From the NCBI GenBank assembly GCA_028875175.1, contig JAPPFO010000003.1, positions 1-24,127 of the forward strand: 24,127 nt of DNA. The letters are read 5' to 3'. Origin of the DNA: Chloroflexota bacterium (lineage in GTDB: Bacteria > Chloroflexota > UBA11872). The translations under genes and the position numbers were made by a program. The notes under the pieces are model-generated. The model saw only the letters and a list, made by a program, of their open reading frames with translations, did not search any database and was not told where the DNA came from. This document shows positions 8,070 through 15,574 of this stretch, in pieces; the first letter of the stretch is position 1, and each line of letters begins with the position of its first letter.

Positions 8070-9251
8070 TTGAGGCCCGGTCCCCCTATCGAAGCCATAC
8101 GAATTGCACTGAAGCGCAGCCTACGGCACGGCTGCGTCGCGCTGATTGGCGCGGTTGCGCTGGTGGCGTGCGACCCCGCGCCGGCCTCGGACGCGCCCCC
8201 GCCGACTGTGACCTTTGCGCCATCCCCACCGCCCAGCGGCATCGTCGCCCGGCGTGCGTCCAACCTTCCGACGCCCGAGCCTGGCGGGGCTGGTGCGGCC
8301 GTGGCGCCCGCGACGCAGGCAGCCGAAACACCGCAGGCATCGCCGCCACCCACGCCCACACCAACAGCGCCCCCGGCCTACGCCGTGGCGCCCGCTCCCG
8401 CCCCGGCCGATCGCCTGAACCTCCTCGTCCTCGGCGTGGACCAGGCGGAGAGCTTCGTCGGCAACACCGACGTCATCATGATCGTGAGCATCGACCAGGC
8501 ATCCGGCACCATCTTTGTGCTGTCGCTGCCGCGCGACCTGTGCCTGGGCGCCTGCGACGGGCACTCGTCCCGCATCAACGAGGTGTACAAGCGCCAGGGC
8601 ATCGAGGCGCTCAAGCAGACCCTGCGCTACGTCACCGGCTTGCGCATCGACCACTGGATGCTGGTGAACTTTCATGGCGTCGAAGCCATCATCAATCAGC
8701 TTGGCGGCGTCCGCGTCTGGTCCAACCGCGAGTTCGACGAGCGCTTTATCTACCTGGAGACCGAGGAAGAAATCCGTCTAATCCTGGACGAAGGCTGGAA
8801 CACGCTCAACGGCCGCGAAGCCGTGGCCTACGGACGCTCCCGCAAGTACGACGCGGGCGGAGACTTTGCCCGCATCTGCCGGCAGCAGCAAGTGGTGCGG
8901 GGGCTGCGCGAGCAGTCGCTCTCACCGGCGCTCATCGTCAATGCGCCCAGCCTGCTCGCCAGCCTCGACGGCGCGTTTAAGACCGACTTCCCCATCGCCA
9001 GCGTGCCCGCGCTGGGCAACCTGCTGCTGGCCATCTCGCCGGAACGCATCAACTCCTGGGCCGTCCATGCCCGTGGCCAGGACCTGCTGACCTGGGAACA
9101 AGGCCTGGACGGCGCCAACCTGCTACGGCCCGACCTGCACGCGATCCGCGACTTCGTGCAGGACAGCCTGCTCGAATCCACCCGGGCCCACCTCGACGAC
9201 CAGGGCAACCCGACCTTCGTCCGCGACAACTGCGAGGACTACTTCCCCTAA
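8070..9251 (+). CDS. LytR-CpsA-Psr (LCP) family protein, probable lipoprotein
   Basis: A 393-residue exported LCP protein. A hydrophobic stretch ends in LVAC (C34), a plausible lipobox, so the protein is probably lipid-anchored outside the membrane. A Pro/Ala/Thr-rich linker (about residues 36-112) follows. The LCP domain starts at LNLLVLGVDQAE and shows the family blocks FVLSLPRDLCLG, the SRINEVYKRQG helix, DHWMLVNFHGVEAIINQLGG, and LNGREAVAYGRSRK...GDFARICRQQ. LCP proteins transfer lipid-linked glycopolymers to cell-wall or other surface acceptors. The only in-frame start before the hydrophobic segment is TTG 8070, and no good ribosome-binding site is visible. The gene diverges from the glycosylase (54 bp) and its last 4 bp overlap the convergent NHL gene. 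Confidence 0.88.
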   Translation: MRPGPPIEAIRIALKRSLRHGCVALIGAVALVACDPAPASDAPPPTVTFAPSPPPSGIVARRASNLPTPEPGGAGAAVAPATQAAETPQASPPPTPTPTAPPAYAVAPAPAPADRLNLLVLGVDQAESFVGNTDVIMIVSIDQASGTIFVLSLPRDLCLGACDGHSSRINEVYKRQGIEALKQTLRYVTGLRIDHWMLVNFHGVEAIINQLGGVRVWSNREFDERFIYLETEEEIRLILDEGWNTLNGREAVAYGRSRKYDAGGDFARICRQQQVVRGLREQSLSPALIVNAPSLLASLDGAFKTDFPIASVPALGNLLLAISPERINSWAVHARGQDLLTWEQGLDGANLLRPDLHAIRDFVQDSLLESTRAHLDDQGNPTFVRDNCEDYFP

Positions 9252-10915
9252 GCGCCAAGATCGGGGACGTCCACCGACTGCCCCTGCTCCACTGCGTCCT
9301 GATCCGCGAAAACCGGCAAATCGTTCCACGACGGGTACAGCCGGTCCCGCAGCGACTCGCCAATCAGCCGCAGTCGCACCGGCTGCGGACGGTCCGGCGC
9401 GTACTCGAACACCGCGTTCTGAAAGTACTGGCGGATCACGCCGAACGGCGCGTCGTCGGTATATAAGGTGCCGGCCGCGCCCGTATCCGGCCGCGCTTCG
9501 GTGCGTGGCGCGCCAAACTGCGCCTCGCCGCCGTAGGTGTTGAAGAAGTCGAGAAACCCGATCTCAGTTCCGTCGATGGCAAAGTTGGAGACACGGTGAC
9601 CCCACATTCCAACCAGCTCACCCGGTTGATTTGAAACCACGTCCGGCTCCACGCCTTGGTCAGGCGCGCCGCCGCGTCCGCCGCCCAGGAAATCCCAGAC
9701 CGCTCGCGGCTGCGTCACCCGGCGCCCGTCCGCGTCGACCGTCCAGTCCATCACCCCGCGCTGGAAGTACTGGGTGACCGTTCCGGCGCTCTCCAGCAGC
9801 GGCTCCGAGATCGGCCAGCCCCAGCGGTCGATCTCGCCCGTGGCCGTGAAATACGCCGCGAACGGCACGACCCGCAACTGACCGTCCAGGCGCACCAGCC
9901 AGTTGGTCAGATTGTGTTCGGTGGCCGACGTCAGCGGTGCGCGCGCCGCCACGCCGATCGCCAGGTCGGCCGCTTCGGCCGCCGGCGTGAACTGCTCGAG
10001 TCCGGTGCGGAACGTCTGAACCCTGTGGTTCAGCGAGTCCGCCACATACGCGCGGCCGGTCTCGTCCACGGCGACACCGCGCGGGAACTGGAACTCGCCG
10101 TCCTCGTCACCCTCCGAGCCGATCGTTCCCGCGGTCGTTCCGTCGTTTTCAATGACGACCAGTCCGTGATCCACGTCGGTGGAGATGTACAGGCGGTCGG
10201 CCGTGTCCACGGCCATTCCGATCGGGTTCCGAACCTCGGGCGCTTCGACAACCACTGCCGCGAACGAGCCGTCGAGCTCAAAGGCCTGCACGCGGTCGCG
10301 AAACGTGTCGGTCACATAAACCGTCTGCGATGCCCCGATAGCGATACCTGTGGGCGTGCTGAACTGCCCCGGCGCGCGGCCCCGCGAACCCCAGGCCAGC
10401 AGGAACTCGCCGTCCCGAGTGAATTTCTGAATGCGGTCGTTGAACCCGTCCGCCACGTACACGTCGCCAAACGCGTCCAGGGCGATGCCGCGCGGCGCAC
10501 TGAACTCGCCCGGTTCGGACCCGCGGCGGCCCCAGCGCCTCAGCAGTTCGCCCTCCAGGTCGAAGACCTGGACGCGCCGGTTGCCGCCGTCGACCACGTA
10601 GACCTCACCCTCGGGCGACACGACCACGCCCTGCGGACGCCGCACCTGGCCCGGTAGCGAGCCCGACTCGGCCAGCCCGCGCACGATGCCGCCGTCCGGC
10701 GACTGCGCCGCCACCTGGTGCAACCGCGAGTCGGTCACGTAGATCAGGCCGTCCGGACCGATCGCCACGCCCCACGGCGCGCTGCCCGCGCCCTGCTCCA
10801 GGCTCGGAAGGAACTCCGCAGCGACCTCGGCCCCAACGGCCGCCGGCCAGGCGGCCAGCAGCACCGCACCCGCCAGGCCGGTCTTCAGGAAGCGGCGACG
10901 GGTTACGGAGCGCAT
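9248..10915 (-). CDS. Tat-exported NHL-repeat beta-propeller protein
   Basis: A 555-residue secreted protein. The N-terminus SVTRRRFLKTGLAGAVLL carries a twin-arginine motif followed by a hydrophobic core and an AVGA cleavage region. Residues ~40-325 contain six NHL repeats, recognisable by recurring blocks such as APRGIALDAFGDVYVADGFN, with D-x-x-N/F-x-R-(V/I)-Q between them; this predicts a six-bladed beta propeller. Residues ~350-535 form a second region with paired blocks (YFQRGVMDW and YFQNAVFEYAPDRP, each preceded by a GWPISEP/FGAPRTE-like segment). I associate such blocks with Chloroflexota extracellular proteins but cannot name them. The partner or substrate is unknown. It diverges from the oxidoreductase operon across a 295-bp spacer holding a MITE-like repeat. 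Confidence 0.88.
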   Translation of the reverse strand: MRSVTRRRFLKTGLAGAVLLAAWPAAVGAEVAAEFLPSLEQGAGSAPWGVAIGPDGLIYVTDSRLHQVAAQSPDGGIVRGLAESGSLPGQVRRPQGVVVSPEGEVYVVDGGNRRVQVFDLEGELLRRWGRRGSEPGEFSAPRGIALDAFGDVYVADGFNDRIQKFTRDGEFLLAWGSRGRAPGQFSTPTGIAIGASQTVYVTDTFRDRVQAFELDGSFAAVVVEAPEVRNPIGMAVDTADRLYISTDVDHGLVVIENDGTTAGTIGSEGDEDGEFQFPRGVAVDETGRAYVADSLNHRVQTFRTGLEQFTPAAEAADLAIGVAARAPLTSATEHNLTNWLVRLDGQLRVVPFAAYFTATGEIDRWGWPISEPLLESAGTVTQYFQRGVMDWTVDADGRRVTQPRAVWDFLGGGRGGAPDQGVEPDVVSNQPGELVGMWGHRVSNFAIDGTEIGFLDFFNTYGGEAQFGAPRTEARPDTGAAGTLYTDDAPFGVIRQYFQNAVFEYAPDRPQPVRLRLIGESLRDRLYPSWNDLPVFADQDAVEQGQSVDVPDLGA

Positions 10916-11042
10916 CGGATGGGTGATCGGTCCTCAACGTGCGGAGTCTAGCGCCGGGTCCTCGCTCGACCTCAAACCTCCGGCCACGCCCATAGAACGC
11001 CACCCCTCGCCTCCCGTGACGCCCTGTCGGGGCTGCCTATCG

Positions 11043-11164
11043 GAGACCTTTGCAAGACGCCCCACGTCCTCGAATGTGCAGCCGCGTCTTGATCCCTCTC
11101 CTGGGGGAGAGGGTTGGGGTGAGGGGTCTTCCGCGCAACCAGCCTACGGTTACGCAAAGGTCTC
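11043..11164. mobile_element. MITE-like element, copy 1 (122 bp)
   Basis: The element is bounded by perfect 11-bp terminal inverted repeats, GAGACCTTTGC and GCAAAGGTCTC. Inside is a CCCTCTCC/GGGAGAGGG hairpin followed by TTGGGGTGAGGGG, a motif widespread in bacterial intergenic repeats. It carries no coding capacity. A second copy, about 90% identical by eye, lies at 21479-21599. No clear target-site duplication is visible. It sits in the spacer between divergent genes, 46 bp upstream of the oxidoreductase start. Confidence 0.75.
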
Positions 11165-11179
11165 AGTCGGCGCTAGAAT
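11150..11179 (+). promoter_or_regulatory. Possible promoter for the oxidoreductase operon, overlapping the MITE end
   Basis: TAGAAT at 11174-11179 matches five of six bases of a sigma70 -10 box. TTACGC at 11150-11155 lies 18 bp upstream as a poor -35 and falls inside the right end of the repeat element. Transcription would start near 11186, leaving a ~25-nt leader with GAGGG at 11199-11203 as the ribosome-binding site for GTG 11211. Confidence 0.4.
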
Positions 11180-11210
11180 CCCCGCCAAACCTCCGAACGA
11201 GGGCGAGTCC

Positions 11211-12197
11211 GTGATTCGGCTGGCGCTGGTTGGATGCGGGCACAATGCCGCCGCCCTGGCCGCGGCCGTCGCCGCCTCCGACCACTGCGAACTGAGAGTC
11301 GCCACGGACCTCGATCCGAAGGCTGCCGCCGCCCTGGCGCGCGCGGCTAGCGCTCGAGCGCACGTCGGCGACCTGGAATCGCTCCTTGAATCGGACGCCG
11401 ACGACGTCCAGGCCGTGATCGTCAACACGCCCAACGACTCCCACGCCGACATTGCCCTGGCGGCCATCGCGGCGGGGCGCCACGTTTTGGTCGAAAAACC
11501 CCTCGCCTTGTCCGCGGACGCGGCCGACGAGGTCCGGCGCCGGGCCGACAGCGCCGGCGTGCGGCTGATGGCGGCGCACACGCTCCGTTTCATGCCGGCC
11601 AACGTGCAGGTCCAGCGTGCGCTGGCGGCGGGCGAACTCGGCAAACCCGGCATGCTGCGCAGCCACCGCTGGCTGCGCCGCTTTCCCGGACCGCCGGGCG
11701 GCTGGAAGCACGACCGGGCGCGCAGCGGCGGCCTGTGCATCCATGAAGCTGTGCATGAAATCGACCAGGCCCTCTGGCTGATCGGCGAGCGCCCCACGCA
11801 CGTTCACGCGCTGGAAGCGCCGGACCTGTTGCAGATCCACCTGGGCTTCGCATCGGGCGCCATGGCGATCTGCGGCGTGGCCACCGGGCTGCCGCTCGGC
11901 AGCGGGTACTACACACTGTCACTGATCGGATCGTTGGGCGCGGCCTATGCCGACGACCATCACAACATGCATCTGGTGTATCGCGGCGGGCGCCCGCAGG
12001 CGTTCGTGAGCGATCAGCGCGCCATCGCCGCGCGCGCGCAGCTCGATGAATTCGCCAGCGCCATCCACGACGGTCGCGTTCCCTCCGTGTCTGGCGCCGA
12101 TGCCGTGGCGGCGCTTCAGGTCGCGGAAGCGGCGGCGGACTCCGCCGCCTCGGGTCAGACCGCCCACCTCACGGAGACCGGCTATGTCCTCGCCTGA
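11211..12197 (+). CDS. Gfo/Idh/MocA family NAD(P)-dependent oxidoreductase
   Basis: A 328-residue protein with an N-terminal Rossmann fold (LALVGCGHNA, glycines 8 and 10), the strand-end NTPNDSHADIALAAI, and the family's catalytic EKP motif at residues 95-97 (HVLVEKPLAL). The C-terminal alpha/beta domain, about 120-310, includes GGLCIHEAVHEIDQALWLIG, the usual substrate-site helix. Such enzymes oxidise or reduce sugars, inositols or related polyols in the cytoplasm. The start is GTG 11211, with GAGGG at 11199-11203 as ribosome-binding site; the frame is open further upstream but enters the repeat element. The next oxidoreductase gene overlaps its end by 14 bp, so the two are almost certainly cotranscribed. 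Substrate is unknown. Confidence 0.9.
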   Translation: MIRLALVGCGHNAAALAAAVAASDHCELRVATDLDPKAAAALARAASARAHVGDLESLLESDADDVQAVIVNTPNDSHADIALAAIAAGRHVLVEKPLALSADAADEVRRRADSAGVRLMAAHTLRFMPANVQVQRALAAGELGKPGMLRSHRWLRRFPGPPGGWKHDRARSGGLCIHEAVHEIDQALWLIGERPTHVHALEAPDLLQIHLGFASGAMAICGVATGLPLGSGYYTLSLIGSLGAAYADDHHNMHLVYRGGRPQAFVSDQRAIAARAQLDEFASAIHDGRVPSVSGADAVAALQVAEAAADSAASGQTAHLTETGYVLA

Positions 12198-13242
12198 GCG
12201 CTACCGAGTCCTGGCCCTCAGCGCCGCCAAGCATGATTACGTGGCCCTGGCGTTCAAGGACCACCCGCGTTTCCAGGTCGTCGGCGCTTCCGACGAGCCG
12301 TCGGCCGCCGGCTGGGTGCACGAGTGCAACGAACGGCTGGCCGCCGATTTGGGCGTTCCCTACGAGCCCGGCGTCGACGCGGCCATCGCCCGGCACCGCC
12401 CCCACGTCGCCGTGGTTTCTTCCGAGGCGGCCCGCCATGCCCGGCTCAGCGTCCGCGCCGCCCAGGCTGGACTCCACGTGGTGCAGGACAAGCCGATGGC
12501 CCCCACGGTTGCCGACTGCGACGCCATTGTCGAAGCCGTGGAACGCGCCGGCGTGCGCTTCCTGCTCTGGAACCGCAACACCCAGCCTGCGATTGAGGAA
12601 GCGCGGCGGGTCGTGCATGCGGGCGAGATTGGCGAGCCGCGCGCCATCCACGTGGACTTCTTCTTCTGCAAGGACGCCGGCGTGCTGCTTGACTCCGACG
12701 AACCGGAGGAGGTCCCGGATTCGTGGCTGAGCGAGGGCGAACTGACGGTCGAGGGCATTTACCCGCTCGCCTACATGCGCCACATCCTGGGTCTGGACGC
12801 GGTGCGGGCCTTCGGACGCGCCTCCGCCCACTTCTTTCGCCGCCACGCCGAACGCGGGGTTGAAGACATCGCCACGGTTTCGCTGGAAATGGAAGGCGGC
12901 GTGATTGGCTCACTCTGTAGCGGCCGCATCGGTCGACCCAGCCATCCCAACATTGGTGAACTGCGGGTGCACGTTGTGGGATCCACGGGCGCGCTGGTGA
13001 TCGCCGAGCCGCGGCCGGAAGTGGCCGTGCACACCCGCGGGCTGGCCCCGGACGACTATCGCAATCGACGCACGGACGAGGAAACCGACCGCCGCCAGGT
13101 GGACCTGCTCGTCAACGCCCTGGACACCGGCGGCGACACCCTCCTCACCGCCCGCCAGGGCCGCCACATCGTCGCCACCGTGGCCGCCGCCCTGCAGTCC
13201 GCCCGCACCGGCCGCCCCTGCGAGGTGACGCGACTGAGCTAG
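12184..13242 (+). CDS. Second Gfo/Idh/MocA-type oxidoreductase with altered cofactor motif
   Basis: A 352-residue protein of the same family, but diverged. The usual GxGxxG turn at the N-terminus is replaced by LALSAAKHDYVALAF (residues 10-24), and the EKP motif reads QDKP (101-104, HVVQDKPMAP), which keeps the Lys and Pro. The C-terminal domain contains RVVHAGEIGEPRAIHVDFFF and EGIYPLAYMRHILGL, consistent with the family's substrate domain. It starts at ATG 12184 inside the end of the preceding gene. The pair may form a hetero-oligomer or act in sequence on one substrate. The missing glycine turn raises the chance that this subunit binds NAD(P) differently or weakly. Confidence 0.85.
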   Translation: MSSPERYRVLALSAAKHDYVALAFKDHPRFQVVGASDEPSAAGWVHECNERLAADLGVPYEPGVDAAIARHRPHVAVVSSEAARHARLSVRAAQAGLHVVQDKPMAPTVADCDAIVEAVERAGVRFLLWNRNTQPAIEEARRVVHAGEIGEPRAIHVDFFFCKDAGVLLDSDEPEEVPDSWLSEGELTVEGIYPLAYMRHILGLDAVRAFGRASAHFFRRHAERGVEDIATVSLEMEGGVIGSLCSGRIGRPSHPNIGELRVHVVGSTGALVIAEPRPEVAVHTRGLAPDDYRNRRTDEETDRRQVDLLVNALDTGGDTLLTARQGRHIVATVAAALQSARTGRPCEVTRLS

Positions 13243-13292
13243 CCGGCAGCACGCCGCACTCGGGCCCGGCTTGGCCGTCGAGACCGTGGGCG

Positions 13293-13496
13293 TTAGCCGC
13301 CACGCTGCTGGTTCAACAGGATGTTGCGGACCTCGCGCACATCCTCGCGAACCTGGTCGATGCTGGCCTGAAGCCGTTCGTCAGACTTCCGACGCTCGCT
13401 GATGGCCTCTTCGACTCTGCCCCAGCGGTAGAACGCACCGCCCGCGGCCACCAGCGCCGCGACTGCGGCGGCAGCGGTGACAATTGACTCGGTCAT
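13293..13496 (-). CDS. Small membrane-anchored coiled-coil protein, holin-like
   Basis: A 67-residue protein: MTESIV, then an Ala/Val-rich membrane segment (TAAAAVAALVAAGGAFYRW), then a charged heptad-like helix (about residues 28-62) ending NILLNQQRGG. Small single-TM proteins with a charged C-terminal helix occur in phages next to tail genes and are often called holin-like (e.g. DUF2746); placement behind a tape-measure-like gene fits that. AGGA at 13504-13507 is 7 nt before ATG 13496, which decides the start; ATG 13499 is the alternative. The frame stays open to GTG 13664, where the truncated MTTTDVNEP reading frame of the 375-bp repeat begins, so a 123-residue fused product cannot be excluded. 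Confidence 0.55.
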   Translation of the reverse strand: MTESIVTAAAAVAALVAAGGAFYRWGRVEEAISERRKSDERLQASIDQVREDVREVRNILLNQQRGG

Positions 13497-13616
13497 CATC
13501 ACGTCCTGCGTTTCGCTCGCCGCTACGGCCGGCAAGCGGGTGCGCCCAATTATTCGCGCCCTAAGGCCGTCCGCCCACCACCGCAGGCGCTTAACGCCGA
13601 GCCTACCACCGCCATA

Positions 13617-13991
13617 GCTCTCGGCCCCGAGCGCCCGCGGCTCGTTCACGTCTGTCGTCGTCACCGTGGCCGCCCCTGCCAGGTTTCCCGCCCCGGCTAG
13701 CTGGACCGCTAACGATCGTTGCCCTCGGGCCAGGCTCAGCCGGGGTTCGGCAGGCCGGCAGCGGGCGTTAGCTCATTGCGCAAACCCCAGGTCCACCGTG
13801 CGGCGGCTGGTGCGGATCAGCTCCTGCCGGATGCGTTGCGCCAGGTCGCGCTCCGCCACCACGCTGCCTTCCACGGTCACGTTCACGGTCACCGCGCTGC
13901 CCAATCGCGGGTCCGGAATCACCTGCGAACCGCGCGGCAGATTCACCAACTCCGGCCCCATCTCCCCCACCAACGCCATCCCGCCCGGCGC
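13617..13991. repeat. 375-bp direct repeat, copy 1
   Basis: This stretch and 17319-17693 align without net gaps. By eye the 211 bp covering the tape-measure-like C-terminus differ at about 10 positions (95% identity). The 64 bp at the low end, holding a ribosome-binding site and the start of another reading frame, differ at about 5, while the ~100 bp between are only about 70% alike. Both copies begin with the same CTCGGCCCCGAG inverted repeat, which may mark the recombination edge. Confidence 0.9.
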
Positions 13992-15137
13992 GAATGATGT
14001 GCCCTGCGCAAAGGCGTGGCCGGCCGCTTTCAACTGCGCCACATGCTTCAGGTGCGCTTCCCACCAGTGGTCCGCATCCCGGAACCCCGACATGTCGTGG
14101 CCCTGCTTGAATTGGTCGAGGAAGATCTCCGCCAAATTCGATGGCGGCGGAGTGTCGAGGAACGCTTGCACTTCCGCCTGACGGGTTCGAGCGCTTCGCC
14201 CGCCGCTGGACACTCCACCAGCTCGAGTTGGCGCACCGGGCGCGGCAGCAAGTTGGCTGAACGCATTCACGGCCGCCAAGGTCCGGTCTTCCAGGGTCCC
14301 CATCTGCCCGATCAGTTCCGGCAGCCGCTCGCCCGACGCTATGGCAAAAGACGAATTCACATCCGCCATGTGAGCTGGCGTGGCCGCAATCACCGCATTG
14401 ACGCCGCCGACTCCATCACGCAACTCAGTCGCCTCGTCCATAAACTTTCGTGATCCCTGCCCCGCTTGTGCGGCCGCCGTCAGGTACTCATATGCACTGT
14501 CTGTGAGGCGTCGCACGCTCTGGTCGGCCTCATCTAGGTTGTACATCCTCTCTTTCCATGCCTCGCTGTCCTTTTGGAAAACCGGGCCTTCTAGTTCGCC
14601 AGCACGGTGGCGAATTCTTCCCCAGATCTGGCCAACCGATGAGTTCTCTGCCATACCGGGCGCGTTCTTCACAGCCGAGTAGGAGAGGAACTCCCTGCCG
14701 ATCTGCTCGCCTCGGTCACCAAGCCAGTCTCCTACTCCTTTGATGAACTCCTGTGCACCTTCAATAGCCTGCGTCGCACCATCAAGAACCGCTGCCGTCG
14801 ATGCCTGCTGGGCCTTGATTCGCGCGATTTCGTTCTGACCGCTACGACGCAAGGCTTGGGCGATAGCCGCCTTCGCTTCCTCTGCAAGGCGGTGGGGAAT
14901 ACCTGGACCGTGCTCAATCGGTCGCATACTTCCTTGTTCCTGCTCACCCCAGACCGGATCGTGTAGTGGGTCGCCCTGCCCCATACGAAACAACGGATGC
15001 GAGACGATCGCCTGCCGACGCTCCCAAGCCGCTCGGCGCTCGGCGTTTCCTTTGAAGATGGCCGTGCCCTCCTGCCGAGTCATTGAGGAGCTACCGAGTT
15101 CACCCTGGGTGGCCGGATCGAATCGCTCGGGGGTCAT
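13773..15137 (-). CDS. Tape-measure-like protein A (variable N-terminus, phage tail C-terminal motif)
   Basis: A 454-residue soluble protein. Residues 380-454 start with SFAPGGMALVGEMGPELV and end VDLGFAQ; the GG-x-ALVGE-GPE-x-LP-GS core is the well-known C-terminal signature of phage tail tape-measure proteins. The rest is helical and low in aromatic residues, with segments also found in paralogue B (GQMGTLED at ~275, a GHDMS...WWEAH block at ~345). No transmembrane segments or hydrolase motifs are seen, and it is much shorter than a normal tape measure. ATG 15137 is well supported: AAGGA at 15146-15150, 8 nt upstream. It follows hydrolase 1 after 437 bp and has its own likely promoter. Its role is unknown; phage-derived debris or a domesticated protein are both possible. 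Confidence 0.72.
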   Translation of the reverse strand: MTPERFDPATQGELGSSSMTRQEGTAIFKGNAERRAAWERRQAIVSHPLFRMGQGDPLHDPVWGEQEQGSMRPIEHGPGIPHRLAEEAKAAIAQALRRSGQNEIARIKAQQASTAAVLDGATQAIEGAQEFIKGVGDWLGDRGEQIGREFLSYSAVKNAPGMAENSSVGQIWGRIRHRAGELEGPVFQKDSEAWKERMYNLDEADQSVRRLTDSAYEYLTAAAQAGQGSRKFMDEATELRDGVGGVNAVIAATPAHMADVNSSFAIASGERLPELIGQMGTLEDRTLAAVNAFSQLAAAPGAPTRAGGVSSGGRSARTRQAEVQAFLDTPPPSNLAEIFLDQFKQGHDMSGFRDADHWWEAHLKHVAQLKAAGHAFAQGTSFAPGGMALVGEMGPELVNLPRGSQVIPDPRLGSAVTVNVTVEGSVVAERDLAQRIRQELIRTSRRTVDLGFAQ

Positions 15138-15138
15138 T

Positions 15139-15159
15139 CGAACCGTCCTTCACGGTTCG
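15139..15159 (-). promoter_or_regulatory. Hairpin presenting the ribosome-binding site of tape-measure-like gene A
   Basis: On the minus strand CGAACCGT (15159-15152) pairs perfectly with ACGGTTCG (15146-15139) around the loop GAAGG (15151-15147). The Shine-Dalgarno AAGGA lies in the loop and the first stem base; only one nucleotide separates the stem from the ATG at 15137. Opening or binding of this stem could control translation. This is inference from structure only. Confidence 0.5.
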
Positions 15160-15469
15160 TCCACAACTCGACGCGCGACGTCTGCATGTCGCTCGCCGCG
15201 ATCGCGCCACGGCTGCCGGGTGCGCTGCGACGGCTTGGAAGCGCGGGAGTCAGCGGCGCGTCGTCACGTCTGCGCCCTCGTAGGGGCTTCTGATCAAAGT
15301 CGAGCACGCTGCGTTCTCTGCATTCACGTGGGCGACTCGGGGGTGCTCACATCGGAAGTTTCGCTTGGGCTAATCAAGGCGGTGTCTGAGTCGTTGTCTC
15401 TGGGGCATCCGCCGTCATTAGCTGTTCAGCGGCTGCGGAGTTAGCGCATCCGCAAGTCGCCGTCCTCGT

Positions 15470-15497
15470 ATTGTACACATTCCGTGCGCATCGTCAA
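15470..15497 (-). promoter_or_regulatory. Sigma70-type promoter for tape-measure-like gene A
   Basis: On the minus strand TTGACG (15497-15492), a 16-bp spacer and TACAAT (15475-15470) match the consensus at five of six bases each. It lies 78 bp after the hydrolase 1 stop. Initiation near 15463 would leave a ~325-nt leader. The paralogous module has a promoter with the same spacing at the matching place. Confidence 0.6.
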
Positions 15498-15574
15498 GGC
15501 CTCGGCCAGAGATTTTCCTCGGTCTCCGTCGCCGGCCAACAGCGCTACGCCTAGACGATGCGGCGAGTCGAGCG

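Noticed and set aside
11090..11130. CRISPR-type repeat suggested by the recurring hairpin motif
   Set aside because: The motif occurs once per element, with no regular spacers and no cas genes; the terminal inverted repeats fit a MITE-like element instead.
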